Below, piece after piece: positions 17,405 to 25,418 of a stretch of 64,000 bases of DNA (the first letter of the stretch is position 1; every line of letters starts with the position of its first letter). Position numbers and translations under genes: made by a program. The notes beneath the pieces are model-generated. The model saw nothing but the letters and a program-made list of their open reading frames with translations. It made no database searches and was not told where the DNA came from. The stretch covers positions 1,922,001-1,986,000 of the forward strand of contig NZ_SGXC01000001.1 in assembly GCF_004216695.1 (NCBI RefSeq), given 5' to 3'. The stretch comes from Pigmentiphaga kullae (lineage in GTDB: Bacteria; Pseudomonadota; Gammaproteobacteria; Burkholderiales; Burkholderiaceae_B).

Positions 17405-18688
17405 ATGCATCAGCTCCTCCTGGAATCGTTTCAAGCCGCCGTCGCCGCCGCCGACCCCCTTCACATCACCGCCCGCCACCTTCCGGCCCCGCCCAGGGGC
17501 CGCACGGTCGTCGTCGGCGCGGGCAAGGCCGCCGCCAGCATGGCCCGCGCCGTCGAGGCCGCCTGGCCCGCCGACGCTCCGCTGGAAGGTTTGGTCGTGA
17601 CCCGCTACGGGCACGGCATGCCGCTCGATCGCATCGCCTGCGTCGAGGCCGGCCACCCGGTGCCCGACGCGGCCGGCGAACGGGCCGCCGGCGACATTCT
17701 GCGGCTGGCCTGCGAACTGGGCGAGGACGACCTGCTGATCGTGCTCGTGTCCGGCGGCGGTTCCAGCCTGTTGTCGCTGCCGGTGCCGGCGGTGCCCATG
17801 GCCGCGCTGCGCGAGGTCACCCAGTCGCTGCTGCGCAGCGGCGCTCCCATCGAATCGATGAACGTGGTGCGCAAGCACCTGTCGCAATTGCAGGGCGGGC
17901 GCCTGGCCGCATCGACGCGGGCCCGGGTCCTGGGCCTGATCGTGTCCGACGTCGCGGGCGACGATCCGTCCGCCATCGCCTCGGGCCCCACGGTGGCCGA
18001 CCCCAGCACCTACGCCGACGCACTGGACATCCTGCGCCGCCACGGCGTGCAGGCGCCGCAGCCGGTGCTCGACTGGCTGGAAGGCGGCGCCGCCGGACGC
18101 CACCCCGAGACCCCCAAGGCCGGCGATCCGGTATTCGAGCGGGTCGAGAACCACGTCATCGCCACCGCCCAGCAAAGCCTGCAGGCCGGCGCGCGCGTCC
18201 TGCGGCGCGCGGGCATCCAGGCGGTGGTGCTGGGCGATACCGTCACGGGCGAGGCCCGCGAGGTGGCCAAGGTCTATGCCGCGCTGGCGCGCCAGATCCT
18301 GCGGCATGGAGAACCTTTCGATGCGCCGGTGGCGCTGGTGTCCGGGGGAGAATGCACGGTCACGGTGCGCGGCGGCGGCCGCGGCGGGCGCTGCACCGAA
18401 TTCCTGCTGTCGCTGGCCGCCGAGTTGTGCGGCGAAGCCAGGATCTCGGCCCTGGCCTGCGATACCGACGGCATCGACGGCAGCGAGGACAACGCCGGCG
18501 CCTGGTGGGACAGCGAACGCCTGCGCCGGGCGGCGGCCCGGGACGTTATGCCCGGTCCGTGGCTGGACGCCAACGACGCCTGGGGCTATTTCCGCGAACT
18601 CGACACCCTGGTCACGACGGGCCCCACGCTGACCAACGTCAACGACTACCGCGTCATACTGATCGAGGCCGAGCGAACCAGTCGCTGA
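17405..18688 (+). CDS. ttuD: MOFRL-family glycerate 2-kinase / hydroxypyruvate reductase
   Basis: A 427-residue MOFRL-family protein. These are ATP-dependent glycerate 2-kinases, although TtuD homologues have often been labelled hydroxypyruvate reductase. The N-terminal domain starts 'MHQLLLESFQAAVAAADP', then 'VVVGAGKAAASMARAVE' and 'LLIVLVSGGGSSLLSLPVP'. The C-terminal MOFRL domain carries 'VALVSGGECTVTVRG', 'CTEFLLSLAAEL' and 'ACDTDGIDGSEDNAGA'. An in-frame ATG at 17363 would add 14 residues, but the chosen start fits the family N-terminus better. Its 3' end overlaps the convergent M20 gene by 35 bp. It fits a tartrate/glycerate route with the nearby dmlA. Confidence 0.88.
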   Translation: MHQLLLESFQAAVAAADPLHITARHLPAPPRGRTVVVGAGKAAASMARAVEAAWPADAPLEGLVVTRYGHGMPLDRIACVEAGHPVPDAAGERAAGDILRLACELGEDDLLIVLVSGGGSSLLSLPVPAVPMAALREVTQSLLRSGAPIESMNVVRKHLSQLQGGRLAASTRARVLGLIVSDVAGDDPSAIASGPTVADPSTYADALDILRRHGVQAPQPVLDWLEGGAAGRHPETPKAGDPVFERVENHVIATAQQSLQAGARVLRRAGIQAVVLGDTVTGEAREVAKVYAALARQILRHGEPFDAPVALVSGGECTVTVRGGGRGGRCTEFLLSLAAELCGEARISALACDTDGIDGSEDNAGAWWDSERLRRAAARDVMPGPWLDANDAWGYFRELDTLVTTGPTLTNVNDYRVILIEAERTSR

Positions 18689-19859
18689 CCAGCTTCACCC
18701 AGAAGCTGGCGCCCAGCGGCAGCAGGTCGTCGTTGAAGTCGTAGCTGCCGTTGTGCAGCGTGCACGGCCCCAGTCCGTGGCCGGCCTCGCGGTGCGCGCC
18801 GTCGCCATTGCCGATGAAGACGTAGCAGCCGGGCTTCTCCTGCAGCATGAAGGCGAAATCCTCGGCGCCCATCGTGGGTTCGGTGGCGGCATCGACCTGG
18901 TTCGGTCCGACCAGGGATCGCAGCACGTCCGTCACGAAGCGGGTCTCGTCGGGATGGTTGATCAGCGGCGGATACTTGCGCTGGAAATCGACCTCGATCC
19001 GGGCGCCGTGGGCCAGCTCCATGCCCCGGGCGATCTCGTGCATGCGCTGCTCGATCAGGTCCAGGACCTCGATGGTGAAGGTGCGCACCGTGCCGACCAT
19101 CTCGGCCTCGTCCGGGACGATGTTGGTGGTCGTGCCCGCGTGGATCTGGGTGATGCTGAGCACTGCGGTGTCGATCGGCTTCTTGTTGCGGGTCAGGATG
19201 GTTTGCAGCGACTGCGCGAGCTGCACCGCGATCATGACCGGGTCGATGCCCAGGTGGGGCAGCGCGGCGTGGGTGCCCTTGCCGCGGACGACGATGCGGA
19301 AGTCGTTGCTGGAGGCCATCATCGGGCCCGGCGTGACGGCAAAGCTGCCGACCGGGATGCCGGGCCAATTGTGCATGCCGAACACGGCTTCCATGGGAAA
19401 GCGCGTGAACAGGCCGTCGTCGATCATGGCCTTGCCGCCGCCGCCGCCTTCCTCGGCCGGCTGGAAGATCAGGTAGACGGTGCCGGGGAAGTCCCGGTGC
19501 GCCGCCAGGTGGCGGGCGGCGCCCAGCAGCATGGCGCAGTGGCCGTCGTGGCCGCAGGCGTGCATCTTGCCCGGGTTCACGCTGGCGTGTTCGAAGGTGT
19601 TGAGTTCCTGCAGGGGCAGGGCGTCCATGTCGGCCCGCAGGCCGATGGCCGGGCCGTTCCTGTCCGTGCCTTCCAGCACGCCGACCAGGCCGGTGCCTCC
19701 CAGGCCGCGCACGACGGGGATGCCCCAGTCTTCAAGCAGGCGGGCGATGGTGTCCGACGTGCGGTGTTCCTCGTAGCACAGTTCGGGGTGGGCGTGGAGG
19801 TCGCGTCGGATCGTCTTCAGGTCGCTTTGAAAGGCGACGATGGGTTCGAGCAGATTCAT
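18654..19859 (-). CDS. M20 family amidohydrolase (hippurate hydrolase-like)
   Basis: A 401-residue M20D metallopeptidase of the HipO/IAA-amino acid hydrolase type, which cleaves N-acyl amino acids. Metal motifs are 'LRADMDALPLQE', 'KMHACGHDGHCAMLLGAA' and 'FQPAEEGGGGGKAMIDDGLF', and the dimerisation (lid) domain lies at about residues 190-305. 'PTMGAEDFAFM' gives the C-terminal catalytic/metal Glu-Asp. The ATG has AGGAG upstream (CAGGAGTTCCCC). It overlaps the 3' end of ttuD tail-to-tail by 35 bp. The substrate is unknown; hippurate, N-acetyl-amino acids or indole-acetyl conjugates are possible. Confidence 0.9.
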   Translation of the reverse strand: MNLLEPIVAFQSDLKTIRRDLHAHPELCYEEHRTSDTIARLLEDWGIPVVRGLGGTGLVGVLEGTDRNGPAIGLRADMDALPLQELNTFEHASVNPGKMHACGHDGHCAMLLGAARHLAAHRDFPGTVYLIFQPAEEGGGGGKAMIDDGLFTRFPMEAVFGMHNWPGIPVGSFAVTPGPMMASSNDFRIVVRGKGTHAALPHLGIDPVMIAVQLAQSLQTILTRNKKPIDTAVLSITQIHAGTTTNIVPDEAEMVGTVRTFTIEVLDLIEQRMHEIARGMELAHGARIEVDFQRKYPPLINHPDETRFVTDVLRSLVGPNQVDAATEPTMGAEDFAFMLQEKPGCYVFIGNGDGAHREAGHGLGPCTLHNGSYDFNDDLLPLGASFWVKLVSDWFARPRSV

Positions 19860-20031
19860 GGGGAACTCCTGAACGTTGCCCTGCCGCGGGGTCGAGCGCG
19901 CCGCGCCTTGTCCAGGCGGTCGCGAAGGCGGAAAGGGCAGATGTGCCGCGCCGTATCCGGCGTCGCCGGCCGGGCGCCGTGGGCCCGAAGTCCGGCGGTT
20001 ACCATAGCCATTATCTCCAATGAGCTGGTCT

Positions 20032-21195
20032 ATGGCGAGTGTAACGACAAGGGGCCGGGCGGCCTGGGGCGCCCTGGTCCTGGCCGGGGCGCTGGCGGGA
20101 TGCGCCGACCTGCGCTACTACGCGCAATCCATAGGGGGGCATTCCTCGCTGCTGCAGGCCGCGCGGCCGGTGGAGCAGGTGCTGGCCGATCCGTCGATAT
20201 CGCCCGATTTGCGCCAGCGTTTGCGCTACGCGCAGGATGCCCGCAGCTTTGCCAGCCAGGCGCTGGGCCTGCCCGACAACCGCAGCTACACCGAATATGC
20301 CGACGTGAAGCGGCCCTATGTCGTCTGGAACGTGTTCGCCACGCCGGAATTGTCCCTGCGGCTCAAGCAGTCCTGCTTTCCGGTGGTGGGATGCATAGAC
20401 TACCGGGGCTACTACAGCGAGGCCGACGCGCGGCGGATGGCCGGCGAACTGAAGGCCCAGGGCTGGGACGTGCATGTGGGGGGCGTGCCGGCCTATTCCA
20501 CGCTGGGCTGGTATCCCGACCCCTTCGTCAACACTTTCATCCGTCTGCCGCCGGCCGAGGTCGCGCGCCTGGTCTTCCACGAACTGACCCACCAGGCGGT
20601 CTACGCGAAGAACGACACGACGTTCAACGAGTCGCTGGCCACGGCGGTCGAGCAGATCGGCGTCGAGCGCTGGCTGCGGGAGCCCCGCAACCAGTCGCTG
20701 CGGCCGGCCTACGAGGCCTTCGATGCGCGCCGGCGCGATTTCGTCGCGCTGCTGCTGGAGACCCGGCGGCAACTGGCGCAGGCCTATGGCGAGACCGGCG
20801 CCCGCCAGGGTCCGGCGCCCACCACGCCCGATCCGGTGGGCCTGGGGCCGGACGAGATCGAGCGGCGGCGCGCGCGTAAGGCCGAAATCATCGCCGACCT
20901 GCGGTCCCGCTACGAACGGATGAAGCGCGAGCGCTGGAACGGCTACGCCGGCTACGACGCCTGGTTCGCGCAGGCGTTGAACAACGCGCAGTTCGCGGCC
21001 ATGGGCGCGTACCACCAGTGGGTGCCGGCGCTGCGGGCCATGGCGCGCCGCTGCGAGAGTTGCCGCGACGGCAGCCTGACGCCGTTCCTGGACGAGGCGC
21101 GCGAGCTGGCGCGGCTGCCGTATGCCGAGCGCCGGCGGCGATTGCAGGCGGAAACCGACCGCGTGCAGGCCGCTGGGCTATCATCGGCCCCATAG
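20032..21195 (+). CDS. Predicted aminopeptidase, lipoprotein
   Basis: A 387-residue predicted zinc aminopeptidase of the COG4324 type. The lipoprotein signal 'LVLAGALAGC' places the lipidated Cys at about residue 24, so it should be attached to the outer or inner membrane facing the periplasm. The zinc motif is 'FHELTHQAVY', with His183 and His187 and the following 'NESLATAVEQIG' giving the third ligand Glu. The C-terminal third is helical and charged. An alternative ATG at 20020 adds four residues. It is 39 bp upstream of fadD in the same direction. The biological substrate is unknown. Confidence 0.85.
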   Translation: MASVTTRGRAAWGALVLAGALAGCADLRYYAQSIGGHSSLLQAARPVEQVLADPSISPDLRQRLRYAQDARSFASQALGLPDNRSYTEYADVKRPYVVWNVFATPELSLRLKQSCFPVVGCIDYRGYYSEADARRMAGELKAQGWDVHVGGVPAYSTLGWYPDPFVNTFIRLPPAEVARLVFHELTHQAVYAKNDTTFNESLATAVEQIGVERWLREPRNQSLRPAYEAFDARRRDFVALLLETRRQLAQAYGETGARQGPAPTTPDPVGLGPDEIERRRARKAEIIADLRSRYERMKRERWNGYAGYDAWFAQALNNAQFAAMGAYHQWVPALRAMARRCESCRDGSLTPFLDEARELARLPYAERRRRLQAETDRVQAAGLSSAP

Positions 21196-21234
21196 GCCGA
21201 CACCACGCGGCACAGACTAGACCAGGAGACGTGC

Positions 21235-22929
21235 ATGCAAAGACCGTGGCTGGCGTACTACCCGCCGGGCATTCCCGCCGACATCGACCCGGGACGCTAT
21301 CGGTCCCTGATCCAGTTGCTGGAGGAATCGTTCGCGCAGTACGCCGAGCGCCCGGCCTTCGTCTGCATGGGCAGGACGCTTGCCTACGCCGACATCGACG
21401 CCATGTCGCGCAAGCTGGGAGCCTGGCTGCAATCGCGCGGACTGCCGCGCGGCGCGCGCGTGGCCCTGATGATGCCCAATGTCCTGCAGTACCCCGTGGC
21501 CATCGCGGCGGTGCTGCGGGCCGGCTATACGGTGGTCAACGTCAACCCCCTCTACACCGCCCCGGAACTGGAGCACCAGCTCAAGGACAGCGGCGCCGAG
21601 GCCATCGTCATCCTGGAGAACTTCGCCCACACCCTGCAGCGGGTGCTGTCCGCCACGGCCATCCGGCACATCGTGGTGGCGTCCATGGGCGACCTGATGG
21701 GCGGCGTGAAGGGGGCCCTCGTCAACGCCGTGGTGCGCCACGTCAAGAAGCTCGTCCCGCCGTTCAGCCTGCCGGGCGCGGTAAGCTTCCGGCGCGCGCT
21801 GGCGCAAGGGGCGGCGCGGGAACTGGCGCGCCCCGAGATCGGGCCCGACGACGTCGCCTTCCTGCAGTACACCGGCGGCACGACGGGCGTGGCCAAGGGG
21901 GCCGTCCTGTTGCACCGGAACCTCGTCGCCAACGTCCTGCAATGCGATGCCTGGCTGCTGACCGACGAGCAGCCCGCCAGGCAGGGCGGACAGCGCACCC
22001 AGCACATCTTCGTCTGCGCCCTGCCGCTGTATCACATCTTCGGTCTGACGGTGTGCGCCCTGCTCGGCATGCGGGCCGGCGGCCTCAACGTGATGGTGCC
22101 CAATCCGCGCGACATTCCCGACCTGGTCAGGACGCTGTCGGGCTACCGCTTCACGCTGTTTCCCGGCGTCAACACCCTGTTCAACGCCCTGCTCAACAAC
22201 GAGCAGTTCCGGTCGCTGGACTTCTCGGGCCTGCGCGTGAGCGTGGGCGGCGGCATGGCGGTGCAGAAGGCGGTGGCCGACCGCTGGCGCGAGGTGACCA
22301 GGTCGCCTCTGTGCGAGGGCTACGGCCTGTCGGAAACGTCGCCGGTGGCCTGCTGCACGCCCATCAATATCAAGGAATATTCCGGCACCATCGGCATTCC
22401 GCTGCCGTCCACCGACGCGGCGATCCTGGACGACGACGGCGCCGCGCTGCCCATCGGCGAGCGCGGCGAGATCGCGCTGCGCGGCCCGCAGGTCATGCCG
22501 GGCTACTGGAACATGCCGGAGGAGACCGCCCGCGTGATGACGGCCGACGGATTCTTCAAGACCGGCGACATCGGCATCATGGACGAACGCGGCTACATCC
22601 GCATCGTCGATCGCAAGAAGGACATGATCCTGGTGTCGGGCTTCAACGTCTATCCCAACGAGGTCGAGGCCGTGGTATCCCAGCACCCGGGAGTGCTGGA
22701 GTGCGCCGCCATCGGCGTGCCAGACGAACATTCCGGCGAGGCCGTGAAGGTGGTCGTGGTCAAGCGCGACCCGGCGCTGACCGAGCAGGACCTGAAGGCG
22801 TTCTGCCGCGATCGCCTGACCGGCTACAAGCGGCCGCGCTATGTGGAATTCCGGTCGGAGCTGCCCAAGACCAACGTGGGCAAGATCCTGCGGCGCGAAC
22901 TGCGGACCGGCACCGAGGCCGCCGCGTAA
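21235..22929 (+). CDS. fadD: Long-chain fatty acid-CoA ligase
   Basis: A 564-residue acyl-CoA synthetase of the FadD type that activates long-chain fatty acids to acyl-CoA with ATP, at the inner face of the inner membrane. Motifs are 'FLQYTGGTTGVAKGA' (ATP/AMP P-loop), 'CEGYGLSETSPVACC' (A5), 'TGDIGIMDERGYIRIVDRKKDMILVSGFNVYP' (A7-A8; the FACS signature) and 'LPKTNVGKILRR' with the catalytic Lys. Length matches E. coli FadD (561). It sits before pldA, an outer-membrane phospholipase that frees fatty acids, so the pair may act in lipid turnover. Confidence 0.94.
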   Translation: MQRPWLAYYPPGIPADIDPGRYRSLIQLLEESFAQYAERPAFVCMGRTLAYADIDAMSRKLGAWLQSRGLPRGARVALMMPNVLQYPVAIAAVLRAGYTVVNVNPLYTAPELEHQLKDSGAEAIVILENFAHTLQRVLSATAIRHIVVASMGDLMGGVKGALVNAVVRHVKKLVPPFSLPGAVSFRRALAQGAARELARPEIGPDDVAFLQYTGGTTGVAKGAVLLHRNLVANVLQCDAWLLTDEQPARQGGQRTQHIFVCALPLYHIFGLTVCALLGMRAGGLNVMVPNPRDIPDLVRTLSGYRFTLFPGVNTLFNALLNNEQFRSLDFSGLRVSVGGGMAVQKAVADRWREVTRSPLCEGYGLSETSPVACCTPINIKEYSGTIGIPLPSTDAAILDDDGAALPIGERGEIALRGPQVMPGYWNMPEETARVMTADGFFKTGDIGIMDERGYIRIVDRKKDMILVSGFNVYPNEVEAVVSQHPGVLECAAIGVPDEHSGEAVKVVVVKRDPALTEQDLKAFCRDRLTGYKRPRYVEFRSELPKTNVGKILRRELRTGTEAAA

Positions 22930-22998
22930 CGGACTATTCCCGGCATGCCCCTACAATGGCGGCGTCTGCCCCATCGCGGGCGTTGTCCGGGAGTCCAC

Positions 22999-24354
22999 AT
23001 GCCAGGTCGGATGGCTGACCATCGTCTTCGTGCGCAGCATGGCATCGTGCGCCGCGCGCTCGCGCCCGCGGGCCTTTTCGCCCTGATGGCCGCGGCGCCC
23101 TTGCGGGCCGACGCGGGCGTGACCTTCAAGCTGGACCGCATGCAGGCCGGGCCGGGCGAGACCGTGCGCATCGAGGCCATGTTCTTCAACGACGGCAACG
23201 CCACGGCGACCTGGGACGCGCCGCGCGAACTGGTGCTGCAATGGCGGGATGCCGCCGGCCGCGTCGTGCGCGCGCCCGCGCGGCTGGACGGCGGCACCGC
23301 CGTGCTGCAGATTCCCGTGGGCCAGTTCTCGCGCGCGACCTGGTCGGCCGTGGTGCCCGAGCAGGCGCGCGGCCTGCAGGCCATCGCGATCGAAGGCGAG
23401 CCGGTGCTGCTGGCGCTGGATGCGACGCCCGCCGAGAAAGGGGCCATCGTGGGGTCGCGCGCGATCGGTCCCATCGTCGATCCGCGCGCGCCCGGCGCGG
23501 TGCCGCAGGTGCCGGACAACGGCGTGCTGGCGGCGGTCAGCGGCCTGTCGGCCGGTTCGGGGCCGGGCAGCACCGCGCTGTCGGGGCCGGCGCCGTCGGA
23601 CGCCACCGCCCCGGGCAACGACGAGCATGACGTGCTGAGCCGCTTCCGCAGCGCGCTGTCGCCCTACGAGCCCGTGTATTTCAGCTTCGGCGCCCGCCCC
23701 AACCTGAACGCGCGCTTCCAGGTCAGCCTGAAGTTCCGGCTGTTCCAGCCCTACGACGGCGAGGAAACCGGTTTTCTCAACAACCTGTACCTGGGCTATA
23801 GCCAGACCTCGCTGTGGGACATAGGCGAGAACTCGGCCCCGTTCCGCGACAGCAGCTATCGCCCCGCGGTCTTCTGGCTGTCCGACCGGGTCTGGGAGTC
23901 GCAGGACCGCCGCAAGTCGCTGGGTTTCGACGGCGGCTTCGAGCACGAATCCAACGGGCGCGACGGCGATACCTCGCGCGCCATCAATTCCCTGTACGCC
24001 CGGCCCACGCTGCGCTATCGCCTGGACGACGGCAGCACGCTCAGCTTCGGCCCCAAGATCAAGTACTACATGACCCGCGAGGGCAATCCGGACATCGCCG
24101 ACTATCGGGGCCACGTCGACTACCAACTGCGCTGGGCCAAGGATGACGGCCTGATGGTGTCGGCGCTGGTGCGCAAGGGCCACGAGAAGGGATCGCTGCA
24201 ACTGGACATGGCCTACCCGCTGCGCAAGCTGGGGCTGGGCCGCCTGAACGGCTTCCTGCACGTGCAGTATTTCAACGGCTACGGCGAGACGCTGCTGGAC
24301 TACAACGTGCGCGCCAGGTCCCAGGTGCGCATCGGCCTGATGATCGTGCGCTGA
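22999..24354 (+). CDS. pldA: Outer membrane phospholipase A
   Basis: A 451-residue outer-membrane phospholipase A (OMPLA) that hydrolyses acyl chains of phospholipids appearing in the outer leaflet. After a signal peptide (about residues 1-35), there is an extra N-terminal beta-rich region of about 180 residues absent from the 289-residue E. coli enzyme, and then the 12-stranded barrel. The active site is 'FEHESNGRDGDTSRAINSLY', giving His316, Ser318 and Asn330, which correspond to the E. coli His142/Ser144/Asn156 triad. GGGAG lies 5 nt before the chosen ATG. A TACAAT at 22952-22957 may be its -10. Confidence 0.92.
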   Translation: MPGRMADHRLRAQHGIVRRALAPAGLFALMAAAPLRADAGVTFKLDRMQAGPGETVRIEAMFFNDGNATATWDAPRELVLQWRDAAGRVVRAPARLDGGTAVLQIPVGQFSRATWSAVVPEQARGLQAIAIEGEPVLLALDATPAEKGAIVGSRAIGPIVDPRAPGAVPQVPDNGVLAAVSGLSAGSGPGSTALSGPAPSDATAPGNDEHDVLSRFRSALSPYEPVYFSFGARPNLNARFQVSLKFRLFQPYDGEETGFLNNLYLGYSQTSLWDIGENSAPFRDSSYRPAVFWLSDRVWESQDRRKSLGFDGGFEHESNGRDGDTSRAINSLYARPTLRYRLDDGSTLSFGPKIKYYMTREGNPDIADYRGHVDYQLRWAKDDGLMVSALVRKGHEKGSLQLDMAYPLRKLGLGRLNGFLHVQYFNGYGETLLDYNVRARSQVRIGLMIVR

Positions 24355-24370
24355 ACGGCTGCCCCGGCCG

Positions 24371-25255
24371 TCAGGCCGCGCCGGCGGCCTTGAGGTTGGG
24401 GCCGATCAGCTCGTGCAGGGCCTTGGCCACGCCGGGGCCGCCCGCGACGATGTTGCCCTGTTCGGGCCAGGGGGCCTGGCCGAACGGATCGAAGGCCTGT
24501 CCGCCGGCCTCGCGCACCAGCAGCGTGCCGGCGGCGACGTCCCACGGCTTGAGCCGCAGTTCCCAGTAGCCGTCGAAGCGCCCGCAGGCCACCCAGGCCA
24601 GGTCGAGCGCCGCGGCACCGTTGCGCCGCACGCCGCGCGTGCCGTGCATGGCATCGCGCAGCATGGGCAGGTAGCTTTCGGTGAACGACATGTCGCTGTA
24701 GGGGAAGCCCGTGGCCAGCAGGGCATCGGACAAGGCCGCGGTGCGCGAGCACTGGATGCGGTGGCTGTTGAGCCAGGCGCCCACGCCCCGGACCGAGGTG
24801 AACATTTCCTCGCGGCAGGGATCGTAGATCACGGCCACCACCGGCCCCGGTTCGCACCGGGCTTCCTCGAAGGCGATGCCACAGCCTTCCTGGGCCACCA
24901 GCGCGATGGAGACGGCGTAGTGGGGAATGGCGTGGACGAAGTTGGTGGTGCCGTCCAGCGGGTCGATGTACCAGCTGGCGGGGCCCGACGGCGAACCGCC
25001 CGTTTCCTCGGCCACGATGCCGTATTGCGGCGTGCGCGCGCGCAGCACCTCGATGATGGCGATCTCGGCTTCGCGGTCCGCCTGCGAGACCAGGTCGTTG
25101 CGCGCCTTCAGGTCGATCACCAGTTCCGAGCGCTTGTGCGCATAGGCCTGGAGGATCGCGGCGCCGGCATGCGCGGCGGTGACGGCGGCTTCGAGCGCCT
25201 TGAAGAGATCCAGCGGGACGGGTTTGTCCATGGTGGGAGCTGCAGGGATGCTCAT
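24371..25255 (-). CDS. suhB: Inositol-1-monophosphatase family protein
   Basis: A 294-residue Mg-dependent, Li-sensitive inositol monophosphatase family protein; bacterial SuhB also binds the NusA/rRNA antitermination complex. Metal-site motifs are 'GIVAEETGG' (Glu), 'WYIDPLDGTTNFVH' (Asp-Asp) and 'RLKPWDVAAGTLLVREAGG' (Asp). 'NGAAALDLAWVACGRFDGYWE' is the signature for this family. Starts at 25255 or 25231 are both possible and neither has a strong ribosome site; 25231 gives a length closer to E. coli SuhB. It is convergent with pldA and divergent from mnmC. Confidence 0.9.
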   Translation of the reverse strand: MSIPAAPTMDKPVPLDLFKALEAAVTAAHAGAAILQAYAHKRSELVIDLKARNDLVSQADREAEIAIIEVLRARTPQYGIVAEETGGSPSGPASWYIDPLDGTTNFVHAIPHYAVSIALVAQEGCGIAFEEARCEPGPVVAVIYDPCREEMFTSVRGVGAWLNSHRIQCSRTAALSDALLATGFPYSDMSFTESYLPMLRDAMHGTRGVRRNGAAALDLAWVACGRFDGYWELRLKPWDVAAGTLLVREAGGQAFDPFGQAPWPEQGNIVAGGPGVAKALHELIGPNLKAAGAA

Positions 25256-25340
25256 GAGCCCAGTGTACGCCATGAAGAGGTTTCCCCCTACGCAGCACCG
25301 CTGCCGTCCCAAGAAAGCCGTCCCAGACCCAGGAAACCGC

Positions 25341-25406
25341 GGATCCGGCTTTGCCGGTCCGCCGGTTTCGCCCCCTGGGGGGCGCCCGAAGGGCGTAGGG
25401 GGGGTT
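25341..25406 (+). repeat. GC-rich intergenic element, copy A
   Basis: One of six copies of an element whose left part is GGATCCGGCTTTGCCGGTCC and whose right part is CCCCCTGGGGGGCGCCCGAA followed by GGGCGTAGGGGG. Both parts are self-complementary, so each copy forms two adjacent hairpins. Here flanking AAACCG / CCGGTTT (25335-25367) lengthens the first stem. It lies between suhB and mnmC, immediately upstream of the mnmC start. Confidence 0.75.
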
Positions 25407-25418
25407 ATCATCCTCGCC

